Positions 23,997 to 37,073 of a stretch of 64,000 bases of DNA are shown here, in pieces. Below the pieces are notes generated by a model. It searched no databases, was not told where the DNA came from, and worked only from the letters and a program-made list of their open reading frames with translations. Each line of letters opens with the position of its first letter. The first letter of the stretch is position 1. The position numbers and the translations under genes were made by a program. Source of the DNA: Nilaparvata lugens (Eukaryota > Arthropoda > Insecta > Hemiptera > Delphacidae). The DNA lies in NCBI RefSeq assembly GCF_014356525.2, contig NC_052511.1:8154500-8218499 (forward strand). Direction: 5' to 3'.

Positions 23997-24333
23997 GGGC
24001 TGGTTTCCGAGCTCGTGATTTACTTAAATTCTAGATTTTAAACAGCTGGAGTCAGAAAATTGGCTTTCCGAAACGGGGCGCAGTCGTAGTCCACGTTTCA
24101 ATTAAATTTCGAAAAACTAGAAAATTGAACACAAAATAAAATGAAGAGAAAATTGTGTAAAGTTTCAGCTATTTTCAATTATTTGGAATGTTTCATTCCG
24201 TCAAGGAAAAACGTTTTCAATTAAAGAAATGAGAAAATAAAGAAACTACGACTACGCCCCGTTTCGAAAGCCAATTTTCTGACTCCACCTGTTTGAAGTC
24301 TAGAACTAAATTCTGAGCTCGGAAACCGGCCCT
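23997..24333. mobile_element. Foldback MITE (GGGCTGGTTTCCGAGCTC)
   Basis: The ends GGGCTGGTTTCCGAGCTC and GAGCTCGGAAACCGGCCC are inverted. Further mirrored blocks include GTCAGAAAATTGGCTTTC facing GAAAGCCAATTTTCTGAC. No ORF. Confidence 0.8.
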
Positions 24334-25965
24334 AAAAATGCTTATAAAATAAACTCAAAGAAAAATACTTATCCATTAAGATGAATATTTTCAATAGCAG
24401 AAGTCCTTAGTATAGCTATTGATATAGCTTTCATTGAATGTTCGAATCAATATTATTATCATTGAGTGCTCTTACTAATTCATTCTACCTATACGTTGAT
24501 TCGTGACTCACAGAGTTTTTGTATCGATTAATAATTGTAATTCTACTCGTCGTAATTCAATCTTTTGTAATTGACAGACCTACAAAAGTTTCTTTATTTT
24601 AAAAAAATCACATAACAAAAAAAACATGCTGTGCTCATTTATTGTAATACAAAAACACTTAATAACCATCGTGTTAACAACATCATCCTAGAACCTAAAA
24701 TACCGTATATAAATTGGAAAATAAATTTTCAAGTGTCTAAAATAAAAAGTATTGATTTAAATGTTAAATTCTGCTCATTATTAGTAATTCATTAGTAAAT
24801 ATCTTCGTAATTTAATTCCAATAATATCGGTCTATTGGAAAGAACATTTATGATCTGGATATACAAGTTTGTAGTTGATCATTTGATAATCATGCTTGTT
24901 GTTGAACGGTTCTCATGACCATATATGGAATATCTGGGCGTGTCTAGTCTCGTCCAATGACAGCAGAGCTCAACTTTTATTGGTCGACAGCTATTGGCCA
25001 ATCGTAGGGCTTCACCTATAGTAACGGTATGTACTCTGCTGCTCAATGTTCTATCTTTCCGTTCAGGCTACTAGGGACAACTACTAGGGCTACTACTGGT
25101 GTAACAACCAAAATCAGTATCTCAAATGTTTTTGTTAATCAGTTGTTTTGACAATATGAAACTGTTTTCATTTAAAACCAAGCTCATTATAAATTCAGTT
25201 GTCCATGTATTTACAATTATTAGTAATTACAATTCTTCAATATAATTTTTTTTACAAAATTTCAAAGATTTGAACAAATTGAAGACAGAATATAGAAATA
25301 TTTGACGTACAATCGAGCTATTTCATAAAATCTACCGTTCTGATTTTATTTAATTATTTATCAATCAACTCAAGGACAAAGAAACAGACTACAGTCCAAA
25401 ACTTCTATTCATTCCAATTTAATAAAATAAATTGTCCAAATAAAGGCTATGTGCGACTTTCCAATTCTTCACTAATTTCCACATTGAAACAAAACACAAA
25501 CACTTGAAACAATTAATTTTGAATTTAGAAAGATTTAGATCCGTTCTAGAAATCCACCTATTCAATTCCATTTTTAAAGACTAATATTTGACTAAATTTC
25601 ACATAATTTTGTTAGGAGAAATAATTCTTCAATTCATCATTCATCTTGCGAGGAAAATGTTGCAAATTTAATTTCAGTTGCACATCGCTCTTGATTAATG
25701 AATAATTGATCAACCTATTTCATGAAATCAAAATAATACCGTATATCTGGCAAATTTCTTATAACAGATTATATTATACTCGTACTTTCTCTAGCCCATA
25801 CTACTATTGTAATTTCATCATAATAAAAAATATTCCCTCCCGTATCACTGGCCAATTTTTTATAACAGATTATATACTCCCTCCAGTCTATACTTCTATT
25901 CCCATTGCATCATAATAAATAATTATGCCGTCATATAATTTCATAAATATTGATGACCTACTCAA
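24334..25965. other. Non-coding interval, no gene seen
   Basis: AT-rich intron. A short direct repeat (CTGGCAAATTTCTTATAACA versus CTGGCCAATTTTTTATAACA) lies at about 25748 and 25848. A foldback fragment (TGGTGTAACAACCAAAATC) is near 25098. No coding region is supported. Confidence 0.45.
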
Positions 25966-26079
25966 GATTATTTCGAAACGCACCGTGAATCAGTTACTAC
26001 GAAAAGTGAGATCTCTGGTTTAGAAGTGCATCTTGCAAATGGGTGGGAAGCTGGTACTGTAGTCTGTTGGACTAGTCCG

Positions 26080-26624
26080 GAAGTTGGTGTTGGAGTGAGA
26101 GAGCAGTAATGCAAGTCACCTGGAGAGAGAGAAAGAGTGACTGAGAAGAACTTGAGTGCCAGAAATTCCAGAGGAATTGAGAGGATGATGTTGAACTGTG
26201 AAGAGAGAGAAGGTGAATTCAGTACTTTGAGTGGGAGTGAGAGACAAGTAATGCAAGTCATCGAAAGATAGTAATACAGGGAGAGAAAGAGAGGGTGGGA
26301 GCGAAAGCTCGCGAGCAGAGAGAGAGAAAGAATTAGATCAGAGATTTTCATGTAGGTATATTGATATTATACATTGATACATAGGTTACGATATCATTCT
26401 CAACTATGAATGATTGGGAAAGGAACAACAGGTTTTATTCTGGACAATAAATGACAGTATAGCTAATTATTCAACGAATTTTATGAATTATGAAAAATTA
26501 TTAATCAGAATGAAGATTAAATTCAATTCGAATATCGATAAAATAATAGTTTAATGTAGCCACGTAAATAAATCAATATAAATATTCTTCCCATCATCAC
26601 ACGACTAAGGAGAGAGAGAGAGAA

Positions 26625-26684
<60 letters not shown>

Positions 26685-27263
26685 ATTGATTGATTGATTA
26701 TAGGCCTTTATTAGGGCGGAATTAGGACTCCTGGTCCTCTCTGCCACACAACCCTTTACAAAAGAAGACAAATTTACATAAGAACAGAAAAAAATAGATT
26801 ACATTACGTAATAAGATTACATAAGATTAATATAAGTAAATAAAACTATTAATCAAAATACAATAACATATAATAAAAGAGAATTTTAAACTTTATTTAT
26901 TTATACAATTGGAAACATCATTTAAATTCCACTAGATAAATCTATAGGAAAACCTATCAGAAATGAAGAGATGAAGATCTAATCAAGTTGCCATTCACTC
27001 ACACATGCACACAAAAAACCCTAAAAACAAAGATTTTACAAAGTATAATAATTATCATAAAACAATATATTAAGATGAAATATTTTTGTATCTGTAGTTG
27101 CATAAAATGTGGAAATGAGTTAAATTCATGTATATTGATTGATACAATGTAAATAGACAATAAAAATAAAGCTGAACCCGACCCAAGCCTAATCTGCGCC
27201 ACCAGATCCCAGCCAATTCAATACTGCCGCGCCAAACAGAGCTCGATCGCCAATACTCTTCAC

Positions 27264-27300
<37 letters not shown>
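26080..27300. repeat. Cluster of (GA)n microsatellites with a short-repeat-tailed retroelement end
   Basis: Imperfect (GA)n occurs at about 26120-26335, 26610-26681 and 27266-27297. Immediately after the second tract, (ATTG)n followed by GGCCTTTATTAGGGCGG looks like the reversed 3' end of a non-LTR element. The apparent minus-strand Ser/Leu-rich proteins are translations of the GA/TC repeats. Confidence 0.75.
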
Positions 27301-28050
27301 AAAAATAGTGAGAAAGTTTGAGAGAAGGTGAATGAAGTACATTAATGCAAGAAATTCTATTGGTAAAGAGGGGCGAGGAGGTAGTTTGGAAAGGAGAGAA
27401 AATGCTCTGAAAGAGAGACTGTCATTGTCATTTGTGGAAGTAAGAGAGAAGTACTGAATAAGAAGGGTACTTAGATTAAAGCGAGAAAACAGGATTGAGA
27501 GAAAGTGACAAAAGTAGTGTGAAAAATTCGAAAAGAGAAAGAAGGAAGAGGGTGCACTCTGAGTACTTTGAGTAGGAGTGAACGAACTCGATTGCAACTT
27601 GCAAGAGAGAGAGAGAGTGTGTGAGAGCGAATGAGTGAGATGAGAGATAGAGAATTTTGTGGTATTGGGTGAGAGAGGGTGACAAAAGTAGTGTGAAAGA
27701 TTCAAGAAGAGAAAGAAGGAAGAGGGAGAATTCTCTGTATTTCCGAGTAGGAGTGAGCGGACTGGATTGCAACATGCAAGAGTGAAAAAGAGGGTTAGAA
27801 GTAGCGAGAGTGAGTGGGATGTACAGAGTTTTGAGTGGGAGTAAGTGGGATGGAAAGTGTTATGCACCACAGAGTGCAGAGATGGCATACTGACGAATGC
27901 AATGAGGTAGGTCATGAAGTCCGGATCAAGCCTTGAGCCTTGAACGGTTTGTTGATGTTAGCTCTGTCCTACTCTGTGATTTGGCCTCTGCTTGCCTACC
28001 TGCCGGCGCTAACTGGCCACTAGTGTCTTCGCCCACTTGTTTTGTGACGA
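27301..28050. other. GA-rich non-coding region
   Basis: Purine-rich sequence with loosely repeating GAGAGAAAGAAGGAAGAGGG and GACAAAAGTAGTGTGAAA blocks (27505-27560 and 27680-27730). The long minus-strand ORF at 27070-27915 is Ser/Leu/His-rich low complexity without a domain, so it is not called. Confidence 0.55.
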
Positions 28051-28211
28051 CTATTCCCAGAAAGGAAATCTAAATGTGCAGAGACGTTATAACAATAATT
28101 ACTGATCTATTAGTCATTCGTTTGCAAGTGGTTGAATGGTAGAGTGAACAAGAAAATCCTAACTTCGCCTAATGAAGAATGTTTTCATTTCATTTCGAAT
28201 AAATGTTGCAG

Positions 28212-29213
28212 TATACAGGGTGATTCTTAATTATGGTAAAATAATATAATACGTGATAGTAGAGGTAAAAATATGAAAAAAGTTCTTATAAACATATATC
28301 CATAAACGCTTCATTAGCGATCTATACAGAGTGAAAGATTTTGCCCGGAATTCAGTTCCTCTGGTGAAATACCACCAATGCTGAATTGTTTGGGGACTAG
28401 TTTTTGAGAAACTTATGCTGGATTCATATGGAAAAATATCTGAAAAATTGAATAAAACTGTTACTTTCGTATAAAAATAAAACTTCATAAAAAACCCGAA
28501 TATTTTATTTGAAATCAGCTACAACCTATGAGTTATTAGTTCTCTCCTCATAAAACAGCAAATTTTTGTGGTGTAATGTACTACATAAGAATACATTTTA
28601 TTTAACTTTTATTTAAATTCAGTTTACACAGCTTACATAATTCTTTTCAGAATTAAATTATCTACAATTTTTATTGCGAAAAAATATCTGTTTACTGTCA
28701 ACTTGAAAATGTGACCGGTGTGGTCATGAAACCTTGGTCGTGTACTAAATAAAACAGTGTAGAATTTGACAACATATTTGTGTTTTTATTCAATTATGGA
28801 ACGGTTGTACAATATTGACAATGACTCAGTCGAATTTTTATTTGTTTAATGGTCATTAAAGAAAGTTATTGGGCATCAAACGTAGAAGTCTGTGTTTTTC
28901 TACGCAGATTTTTTGCATATTTCAACTTTTTTCTCAAAAACTACTCACACTACAGCTTCCAGACTAGTTTTATTCAATTTTTCAGATATTTTTCATACGA
29001 ATCCAGCATAAGTTTTTCAAAAACTAGTCCCCAGACAATTCAGCATCGGTATATTTCACCAGAGGAACTGAATTCCGGACGAAAACTTTCACTCTGTATA
29101 GCTCGCTAATGAAGCGTTTATGGATATATGTTTATGAGTAATTTTTTTCTTATTTTCACCTTTACTTTCACGTATTAAATTATTTTACCATAATTAAGAA
29201 TCACCCTGTATAT
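28212..29213. mobile_element. ~1-kb transposon-like element with ~240-bp inverted arms, copy 1
   Basis: The ends TATACAGGGTGATTCTTAAT and ATTAAGAATCACCCTGTATA are inverted. The mirrored arms extend about 240 bp, containing GGAACTGAATTCCGG on one side and CCGGAATTCAGTTCC on the other. CAGGGTGATTC ends are common among insect DNA elements. The ORF at 28849-29109 is a translation of the inverted arm and not a transposase. Confidence 0.7.
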
Positions 29214-29692
29214 ATGATGCAGTTCATATATTGCCTCATGAAGGCCTTTAACTATAGTTTTGTATAGAGTACCGGAATTAATGACAATTTCTGAAATTTA
29301 TCAAACTTTTCATCTTGTTTAGAAAATTATTATCTTTATTTATCAACTCTGGCTGACGGATTCGGCCATGTCTACTGAATTTTTGTCAATACTGCATGTT
29401 ACTTCATTGGATAACATGTAAAGTGTTTATTATTCGATGTAATTGTGTATTATGAACAATAACATTATTTTCTATCTATCTATCTTCTATATTGTCTCAG
29501 AATCGTCAAATTGCTTTGCAACTATTGGAGAATGTTCCCAGAAAGGAAATCTTAATGTGTTGAGACGTTATAACAATAATTACTGATCTATTAGTCATTC
29601 GTTTGCAAGTGGTTGAATGGTAGAGTGAACAAGAAAATCCTAACTTCGCCTAATGAAGAATGTTTTCATTTCATTTCGAATAAATGTTGCAG

Positions 29693-30690
29693 TATACAGG
29701 GTGATTCTTATTATGGTAAAATAATATAATACGTGATAGTAGAGGTAAAAATATGAAAAAGTTCTTATAAACATATATCCATAAACGCTTCATTAGCGAT
29801 CTATACAGAGTGAAAGATTTTGCCCGGAATTCAGTTCCTCTGGTGAAATACCACCAATGCTGAATTGTTTGGGGACTAGTTTTTGAGAAACTTATGCTGG
29901 ATTCATATGGAAAAATATCTGAAAAATTGAATAAAACTGTTACTTTCGTATAAAAATAAACTTCATAAAAAACCCGAATATTTTATTTGAAATCAGCTAC
30001 AACCTATGAGTTATTAGTTCTCTCCTCATAAAACAGCAAATTTTTGTGGTGTAATGTACTACATAAGAATACATTTTATTTAACTTTTATTTAAATTCAG
30101 TTTACACAGCTTACATAATTCTTTTCAGAATTAAATTATCTACAATTTTTATTGCGAAAAAATATCTGTTTACTGTCAACTTGAAAATGTGACCGGTGTG
30201 GTCACGAAACCGTGGTCGTGTACTAAATAGAACAGTGTAGAATTTGACAACATATTTGTGTTTTTATTCAATTATGGAACGGTTGTACAATATTGACAAT
30301 GACTCAGTCGAATTTTTATTTGTTTAATGGTCATTAAAGAAAGTTATTGGGCATCAAACGTAGAAGTCTGTGTTTTTCTACGCAGATTTTTTGCATATTT
30401 CAACTTTTTTCTCAAAAACTACTCACACTACAGCTTCCAGACTAGTTTTATTCAATTTTTCAGATATTTTTCATACGAATCCAGCATAAGTTTTTCAAAA
30501 ACTAGTCCCCAGACAATTCAGCATCGGTATATTTCACCAGAGGAACTGAATTCCGGACGAAAACTTTCACTCTGTATAGCTCGCTAATGAAGCGTTTATG
30601 GATATATGTTTATGAGTAATTTTTTTCTTATTTTCACCTTTACTTTCACGTATTAAATTATTTTACCATAATTAAGAATCACCCTGTATA
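29693..30690. mobile_element. ~1-kb transposon-like element, copy 2
   Basis: Same element as at 28212-29213, carried by the second unit of the tandem duplication. It therefore arose by duplication of the locus and not by transposition. Confidence 0.7.
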
Positions 30691-31043
30691 TATGATGCAG
30701 TTCATATATTGCCTCATGAAGGCCTTTAACTATAGTTTTGTATAGAGTACCGGAATTAATGACAATTTCTGAAATTTATCAAACTTTTCATCTTGTTTAG
30801 AAAATTATTATCTTTATTTATCAACTCTGGCTGACGGATTCGGCCATGTCTACTGAATTTTTGTCAATACTGCATGTTACTTCATTGGATAACATGTAAA
30901 GTGTTTATTATTCGATGTAATTGTGTATTATGAACAATAACATTATTTTCTATCTATCTATCTTCTATATTGTCTCAGAATCGTCAAATTGCTTTGCAAC
31001 TATTGGAGAATGTTCCCAGAAAGGAAATCTTAATGTGTTGAGA

Positions 31044-33976
31044 ACTATAATAATATTTTACAGTAACATCAACTTTTACTTCCATATCGACCGACGTATG
31101 AGACTCAAGATTTCTGCTCAAACTATTGATTGATTGATTTTATATCCATTGCTAGGTTTGAAGAGACCTATGGCAAACATAAAATTACAGAAATACATTG
31201 CAAACTCTAATCACAGGTATAAAGAAAAAACAAAAATTAAAAATATAAGTAAAATTACTCAATTTTTTCGATTAGTAGGATGATTATGTTTTTTAACAAT
31301 TGATTGCATTGACATTTATTTAGCTATATTTGTTAGAAGTGAACTCGCTTACAAAGAATGCTTGACTTTTCTTCTCATTCTCTCTCATTTTCCTCTCTCA
31401 CTCCTCTTCACCCTTCATCCGTTTTTTACCCTCTACCAGCCTATTACAAGGACAACCATAGTTGGCTGAGTGTTTTCCTCCTCTCATTCTATTCAGTACA
31501 CCCCACCATAAGGTATTTTGGATTTTTATTAGAAATTTATATTTCTAATTTTATTGTTCTCAGTTTTTTTATTGTGTATTTGTGTTCAGTTGAATAGATT
31601 TGTATTGAATTGATTGAGTTTGAGTCCACTGTAAGGCTACTCATAGAACTAAAATGGAAATACAGTAGTACCCTCTTTTAGAAAATTAAGTAGGAGGTGA
31701 TTTCTAAAAAACAATTATTTCTCGGCGTTCCTTTTTTATTAACAATATTATTCAACGCCTACTTTGTTTCTATACATTACTCTGTTGAATATCAACTGAA
31801 AGTACATCAGAATTGATATAATTTACAGGATAGTAATTATATAAGTGGAAATGAATGAGAAATTGCATTTGATCCAAAGCCAATGAATATGAAATAATCA
31901 TTACACAATAAATTAAGATACTATAAATAGAAATATCTAAAGATTTGGCGATTCTAAAATAATCTAAAGATGTATAGAAAATAGAAAATAACAATGCAGT
32001 TCAATTACTGTTGGAATCGGAGATCAAAAATGCACTAGAACCATGGTGTTAGAACAAGGTGATTGATAGAACATATTAGGTACAAGCAGGGAAAACTTCT
32101 ATAATTGTATTAATTGTATTAATACAATTATAATATTTTAATTGTATTAATTAAATAATTGTATTGAATTTTAAATTTTAATTGTATTAAATTATTATAA
32201 TTGTATTAATTAAACTTCTATAATTTGTATTCTGTGGTACAAGATAGGTACATTGATAGGTACAAGATAGAACATTCAAAAAACCATTTGAATTTGATTT
32301 TTTTGTTATAAATATGCATAATCATAGATAGTCTTGTTGTTTTACTAACTTCAGTTTGTACTATGAAACTATAAATCAGTTGACAGTCGAATTAATGAAA
32401 CTGGTTGCTTTTGGGACATAAATAAATATTCCACACTCCGTGTGGAAGTCAATTTGATTTTGAAAACTTCATTAGAAAAATGTTAGGAAAACAGTAATCA
32501 TACTTTTTATTGAGAGGTAGACTACAAAAAAAGGTGGTAATTGAACAATCATCATACCTTGTAATTGAAGTTACTTATCACACCATTTTCTTTAGTTTCC
32601 ATTTCGTTTCAATTTAGTTTGTAAATTGAAGTTGTCACATCATTTTTTTTCAAATTTAATTTTGTTTCAATGCAGTTTATAATTGAGGTACTTGTCTCAT
32701 TATTTTTATCAAGTTTTCATTCCGTTCTAATTTAGTTTGATTTATGCAAAACTGAATTGGAGAACGCTAAACAAACAATGATTCATCATTAACGCATGCG
32801 AGATTCTCAAATTAGTCGCTGAAAAAGTGAAATTCCTTGCTGAAGTGGTTCTGTCAAATACATGAACTCAGTTTTCCCTCTGCAAGTCTAAATTACGTGA
32901 AGTCTGAGGGTAGGGGTCAGCGTTTGCATTCAATAAGCTTTCGCGTACCTTCCCTCACCCTACGGCTCTGGCTGCAACTAAATTGGATTTGATAATTCAT
33001 TTTCAGGGCTGCATTTCACTTACAGCTGTTGGGTGGGGGGCGCTACGGACGGTGAAAAAATTGTAATGTGATTGAGCTCCACGCAGTGGACATTGTAATG
33101 AAGGAAGGCTCGTGCCCTTGCCCTATCCAATACAGTAATATTCATATCATATTGTTGTTTTCACTTTTAGCCGGCGGTTAATTTTATCGCCATGATGCAC
33201 TCGCGTAATTGAAGCGTAAACCCTCAATTATTATCGATCTACTTTATCAATTTCCACTTCGTTATCATTTGCGCCCCAAGCGTAATAATTGGAATTTCCA
33301 GAGATTTGCAGTAATATGCGGGAATAATTGGGATATTGATTAGATTGATTATGAGCTCTCTCTGTATACCTCGTTCTGCGTAGGAGTGAGCTGAATTTGT
33401 GGGTTTAGTGATGATATTCAGTAATCTATGTTTGTACTCAGATGAGATTTTGGAATTTTTTTGGGAGAATAGATTTTTATTCAAATTTATCGCATACGGT
33501 CTACAATATCATTTCTTCACAAAATCTAAATTCAGTAATTCTACAATGACGTTTTCTTGGTAAAACATAAATAATGATTAAAGTATTACTAGTTTAAAAT
33601 AGGATAGAATTCAAGCATTTTGTTGAGTTGAAATTGAGGCATTAAAAAATTCTACAATGACGTTTTCTTGGTAAAACATAAATAATGATTAAAGTATTAA
33701 TAGTTTAAAATAGGATGAAATTCAAGCATTTTGTTGAGTTGAAATCGTGGAATTAAGTATTAAAACGAAACACTTGAAATTAAATTAGGATTGATTATGT
33801 ATATTACATTAAAACTATTGTTCTTTAACTCACTCTTTCAATTAATAGGTCAGTCCAATTATTGTAGGTATTATGTGTATTTTAATGTTTGTTAATTTTT
33901 GTAATTATAGCTTGCACTATCATTCATTCAATTATTGTATAAAACACTATAATCATAATACAATTATTATTATGAC
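31044..33976. other. Non-coding interval with minor repeats
   Basis: A retroelement-like 3' end reversed at 31125-31200 (ATTGATTGATTGATTTTATA then AGACCTATGGCAAAC) matches the forward tail at about 48630-48690. AT-only low complexity lies at 32100-32225. A direct duplication of about 110 bp (TTCTACAATGACGTTTTCTT to GTTGAGTTGAAAT) lies at 33538-33640 and 33649-33746. No gene is supported. Confidence 0.5.
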
Positions 33977-34536
33977 ACTACATAAGGAAAATATAGCATA
34001 AGAAGAAAATATCATGGTTTATGTTCGACATTCAAAGCGGTTTTTGTTAACTCAAGCCAATTACTGTCGATTACTGTCTATTATCACTGTTTTGACCGGG
34101 TGAGAGTGTAAGAATGACACAGTAAGCAAGACTACCAGCTTCACGAAAAAAATCTTTTTTGGTTGAATGAAAAAGACTAAGAAATTGTCAAAAAACCACA
34201 GATTTTTTCACTGATTTTTTCAAAAACCACTGATTTGAAATCAGTGGTTTTTTGACAATTTCTTAGTCTTTTTCATTCAATATGAATAATTACCACAATA
34301 TCAACTTCTCAACTACACAAAAAGTGAATCTTTTTTGGACTCAGGGGACCTTGAAACGTATAGAAACTTGAAATTAGGGTACCTTAATTTTTTTGGAAAG
34401 CAATACTTTCCTTACCTATGGTAATAGAGCAAGGAAAGCAATAACTACTAGGACTCTCGGCTAGAGCTAACATTGAAAATTGAGTCATAAATGCCCTAAA
34501 CGATGGGATATCTTTTTATTCTATCTTTCTCTATGG
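33977..34536. mobile_element. MITE family 1, copy 4, interrupted by a foldback element
   Basis: The left part (GGAAAATATAGCATAAG... to AAGACTACCAGCTTCACG) and right part (GGACTCTCGGCTAGAGCTAA to TTTCTCTATGG) match family 1. Between them, at about 34165-34440, sits a foldback copy (GACTAAGAAATTGTCAAAAA facing TTTTTGACAATTTCTTAGTC) followed by a fragment of repeat family 8. This is a three-layer nest. Confidence 0.7.
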
Positions 34537-34716
34537 TAATTATTGTGAATAATTATTTTATAATTTATTATTGAATGTATAATTCTCAATTCGACTAATG
34601 TTTTGCTAATGTTCCATGTATTATACTTTTTCAATAAATAATTGTAGGTTATGTTATATGTATTATATAATTGTTGAATGTATAATTTTGTCTAATGAGG
34701 TAGTATGTTATTGCAG

Positions 34717-34861
34717 GCATCGGACATGAGTTTGCAGAGTCGCCGGCCAACATGAGCGTGGAGACGGGCGAAACGGTGCGCCTGCAATGTCACATAGAGT
34801 CCACTCCACTGCCTCTCATCACCTGGCAGCGAAACGAACAACCTCTACCTCAAAACAATAG
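34717..34861 (+). CDS. DCC/neogenin-family receptor, exon c (first part of Ig domain 2)
   Basis: The acceptor is GTTATTGCAG and the donor AATAG|GTTAGC. It enters in phase 1 and leaves in phase 2. It encodes IGHEFAESPANMSVETGE and carries the first Ig2 cysteine (VRLQC) and the tryptophan (LITWQRNEQPLP), the I-set pattern of DCC-family Ig2. The preceding intron, about 22 kb, holds most of the LINE and foldback load of the window. Confidence 0.9.
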
Positions 34862-36518
34862 GTTAGCATTCAGTATTCACCATTTTCATTCCCAGACATT
34901 CCACAATGCAGTTTGAACACCTCATAAAACTAGATTGAAAGACCATTTCTATGCAGAGTAGTGTAGTGATGATTGTTTCTCCGATGTGAGAAACATTCTA
35001 TATTAGTTTTAACATGCAGCAAGCCAGTCATTATAAAGAGGGAAGGAATCGTCAGTATCCTCAGTAATTATTATTAAATGGAAATCAAAAATTAAATGCT
35101 GTAAACAGAGGGAATAGCATGAAGGAAATTCGATGTAGGTTTCTATCCAGAATTATTATAGAATCAAATCAAATCAATTTATTGCCACAGACAAAAACTT
35201 TACAATTTGTATCGGTCACGTCAATATTACAAACTATATTACAGATCATACATCACATAAATAATTACCTAAAAATCTAGATAGACTCCACGTTAACATT
35301 GAAATATATTTATCTACACTATGGTAAATGATTATAAAACTTTATTGAAAAGGCCTTAAAACTCGTATGGCTGGATTTATAAGAGCAGTACTTGTACCTT
35401 AGATTCAATTTATTCCTTGTGTTATAAGAATGAATGTTGTCATGAGTTGAGAATAAATATGTAGATTTGACTTTACAAAAAGCTGACAAACATAAAAATA
35501 CAAGGTAAGCTCATGACTCCCAATCTAATGAACAACGGTTTACAGTGAGTTGAAGGTTGCACATTACAAATTGTTCTAATAGCTCTTTTTTGTAATAAAA
35601 TATACTACCTACTATACTGAATACTACCTACTATAGAATACCATGTAGAATTTCATTCTAGCTGTTCACCCTGTTGTCAATATTTGTAGTAGCAGAAGTC
35701 TTCGGGGTGAATTACAGCTTTTAAAAACATTGAATTATTGTTTGATATAATTATTTATTCAATAGAATTCGAACAAGCGCAAAATGTCTCATTGATTTCC
35801 ATCAATATCCTTAGTTTTTATTTATTTATATTTTTTACAGAGAAGCACTGATTGGGAGAGAAAAACTAAGGATACTCCTTGTACTATTTCTTTCCCAAAT
35901 TTAGATACCACTTTAAAAGTCCATAATAGGGTTATGATTTAACTTTACTAAAACAACGAAAACTAAGATTTTAAATTTTGACGGTTGAAAACAGAATAAA
36001 AAACAAAAATATCACACTCAAATCACCATTAATTGGAAAATTTTTGAGTAATTTTACAAAATTTAGAGCCAGAAAAAACGATTTGAAAGCTTTCCCTGCA
36101 TGACTCTCTGTTCTTGAAGTTGCCAACGATTTTAATTTCATATTATTAAATATCTCAATATAGGATATTATTAGATATCTCAAGTTTTCAATGATTTTAA
36201 TTCCAAATGATTAGCATTGAAATGGTTTAGAGATAGAGAACAGATGTAGTAGACCTTTTGCTGTAACAAGCGGTGTAAGACAAGGAGACACCGCAATTTC
36301 ATCAAATGATCGCGTTTCAATGATCTTTCAATATCTCAATATTGGTTCATGACATTAATATCTAGCAAACGGCTTTTGGGTGTCTCAAAGTAAAAAATAG
36401 ATAAACAAATAGGAAACGTCTTCAAGAATGACTGCTACAATGAACAACTACTGAAACCTAAATTGAAATTGAATCTCAAAGAATGTTTAATTACCCTATT
36501 GCTTGATTTCTGTTTCAG
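34862..36518. other. Intron between exons c and d
   Basis: Contains a retroelement-type AT-rich 3' end reversed at about 35161-35260 (GAATCAAATCAAATCAATTT then ATTGCCACAGAC) and a fragment at about 35850-35905 resembling 590-690. No gene. Confidence 0.55.
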
Positions 36519-36587
36519 ATATATAACTTTAAACTCAGGCATCCTTATAATTAGGAGTGTTGATCCAAGTGATGAAGGAGAATACAG
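36519..36587 (+). CDS. DCC/neogenin-family receptor, exon d (middle of Ig domain 2)
   Basis: A 69-bp exon with acceptor TCTGTTTCAG and donor TACAG|GTAAGT, phase 2 on both sides. It encodes YITLNSGILIIRSVDPSDEGEY, the E-F strands of Ig2 leading to the Y-x-C motif, whose cysteine is the first complete codon of the next exon. Too short to appear as an ORF by itself; found by splice-site and frame continuity. Confidence 0.88.
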
Positions 36588-36598
36588 GTAAGTCTTCT

Positions 36599-36783
36599 TA
36601 GGCCTCAACTGTATGGGCGTCTTAGACGCGCTGAGTTTTCTCTCATTTATTAACAGGATGCATTGTCTCTTATGGGGTAAATTATACGACCGAAATAAAC
36701 GTTCCCCCATAAGATGTCATTCATTTCGAAGACGCGCGAAATAAATTCAGCACATCTAAGACACTTGTATAGCTGAGGCCTTA
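36599..36783. mobile_element. Foldback MITE directly downstream of the exon d donor
   Basis: The ends TTAGGCCTCAACTGTATGGG and ATAGCTGAGGCCTTA, and the inner GTCTTAGACGCG facing the right-hand TCTAAGACAC and GACGCGCG words, make an imperfect inverted repeat. It begins only 11 bases after the end of exon d. Confidence 0.65.
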
Positions 36784-36892
36784 GTAATATTCAATTTGAG
36801 TCAATATTTAATTACATATAGTCAATTGTTCACAATCAATAACATAAAGTAAATTACAATAGTTGGAAAAGCATACCCTATTGGAATAAAGT

Positions 36893-37073
36893 AAGGGTGG
36901 GCACACACCAGTTAGTCAAGATAAGACTAGTCACAATACTTCACATAGTTGCTCATGACGCAACACACACCGATTAGTCATTGCAATTAGACATGTCTTC
37001 ATAAGCAACTATGTAAAGTATTGTGACTAAACGTTTCTGTCTTTTCTTGATTAACTGGTGTGTGCCTATCCTA
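36893..37073. mobile_element. MITE family 2, single-unit copy
   Basis: The ends GGTGGGCACACACCAGTTAG and TTAACTGGTGTGTGCC are inverted. The inner sequence matches the copy at 2276-2570, without its partial duplication. Confidence 0.8.

Larger units (their letters stand above)
28054..31043. repeat. ~1.48-kb direct tandem duplication (two units)
   Basis: Unit 1 (about 28054-29531) and unit 2 (about 29532-31011) are nearly identical at an offset of 1,478. Both run from CCCAGAAAGGAAATCT to GGAGAATGTTCCCAGAAAGG, and the partial third junction word is at 31014-31040. Only scattered single-base differences and indels are visible (for example TTAATTATGG versus TTATTATGG). This is either a recent duplication or an assembly artefact. 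Confidence 0.85.

Noticed and set aside
27070..27915. 281-residue minus-strand Ser/Leu-rich ORF
   Set aside because: It is driven by GA/TC-rich low complexity. An overlapping ORF in another frame has the same composition, and there is no domain or splice context.
28849..29109. Duplicated 86-residue ORF (also 30327-30587) as a conserved gene pair
   Set aside because: It lies in the inverted arm of a transposon-like element, and its identity is explained by the 1.48-kb tandem duplication.
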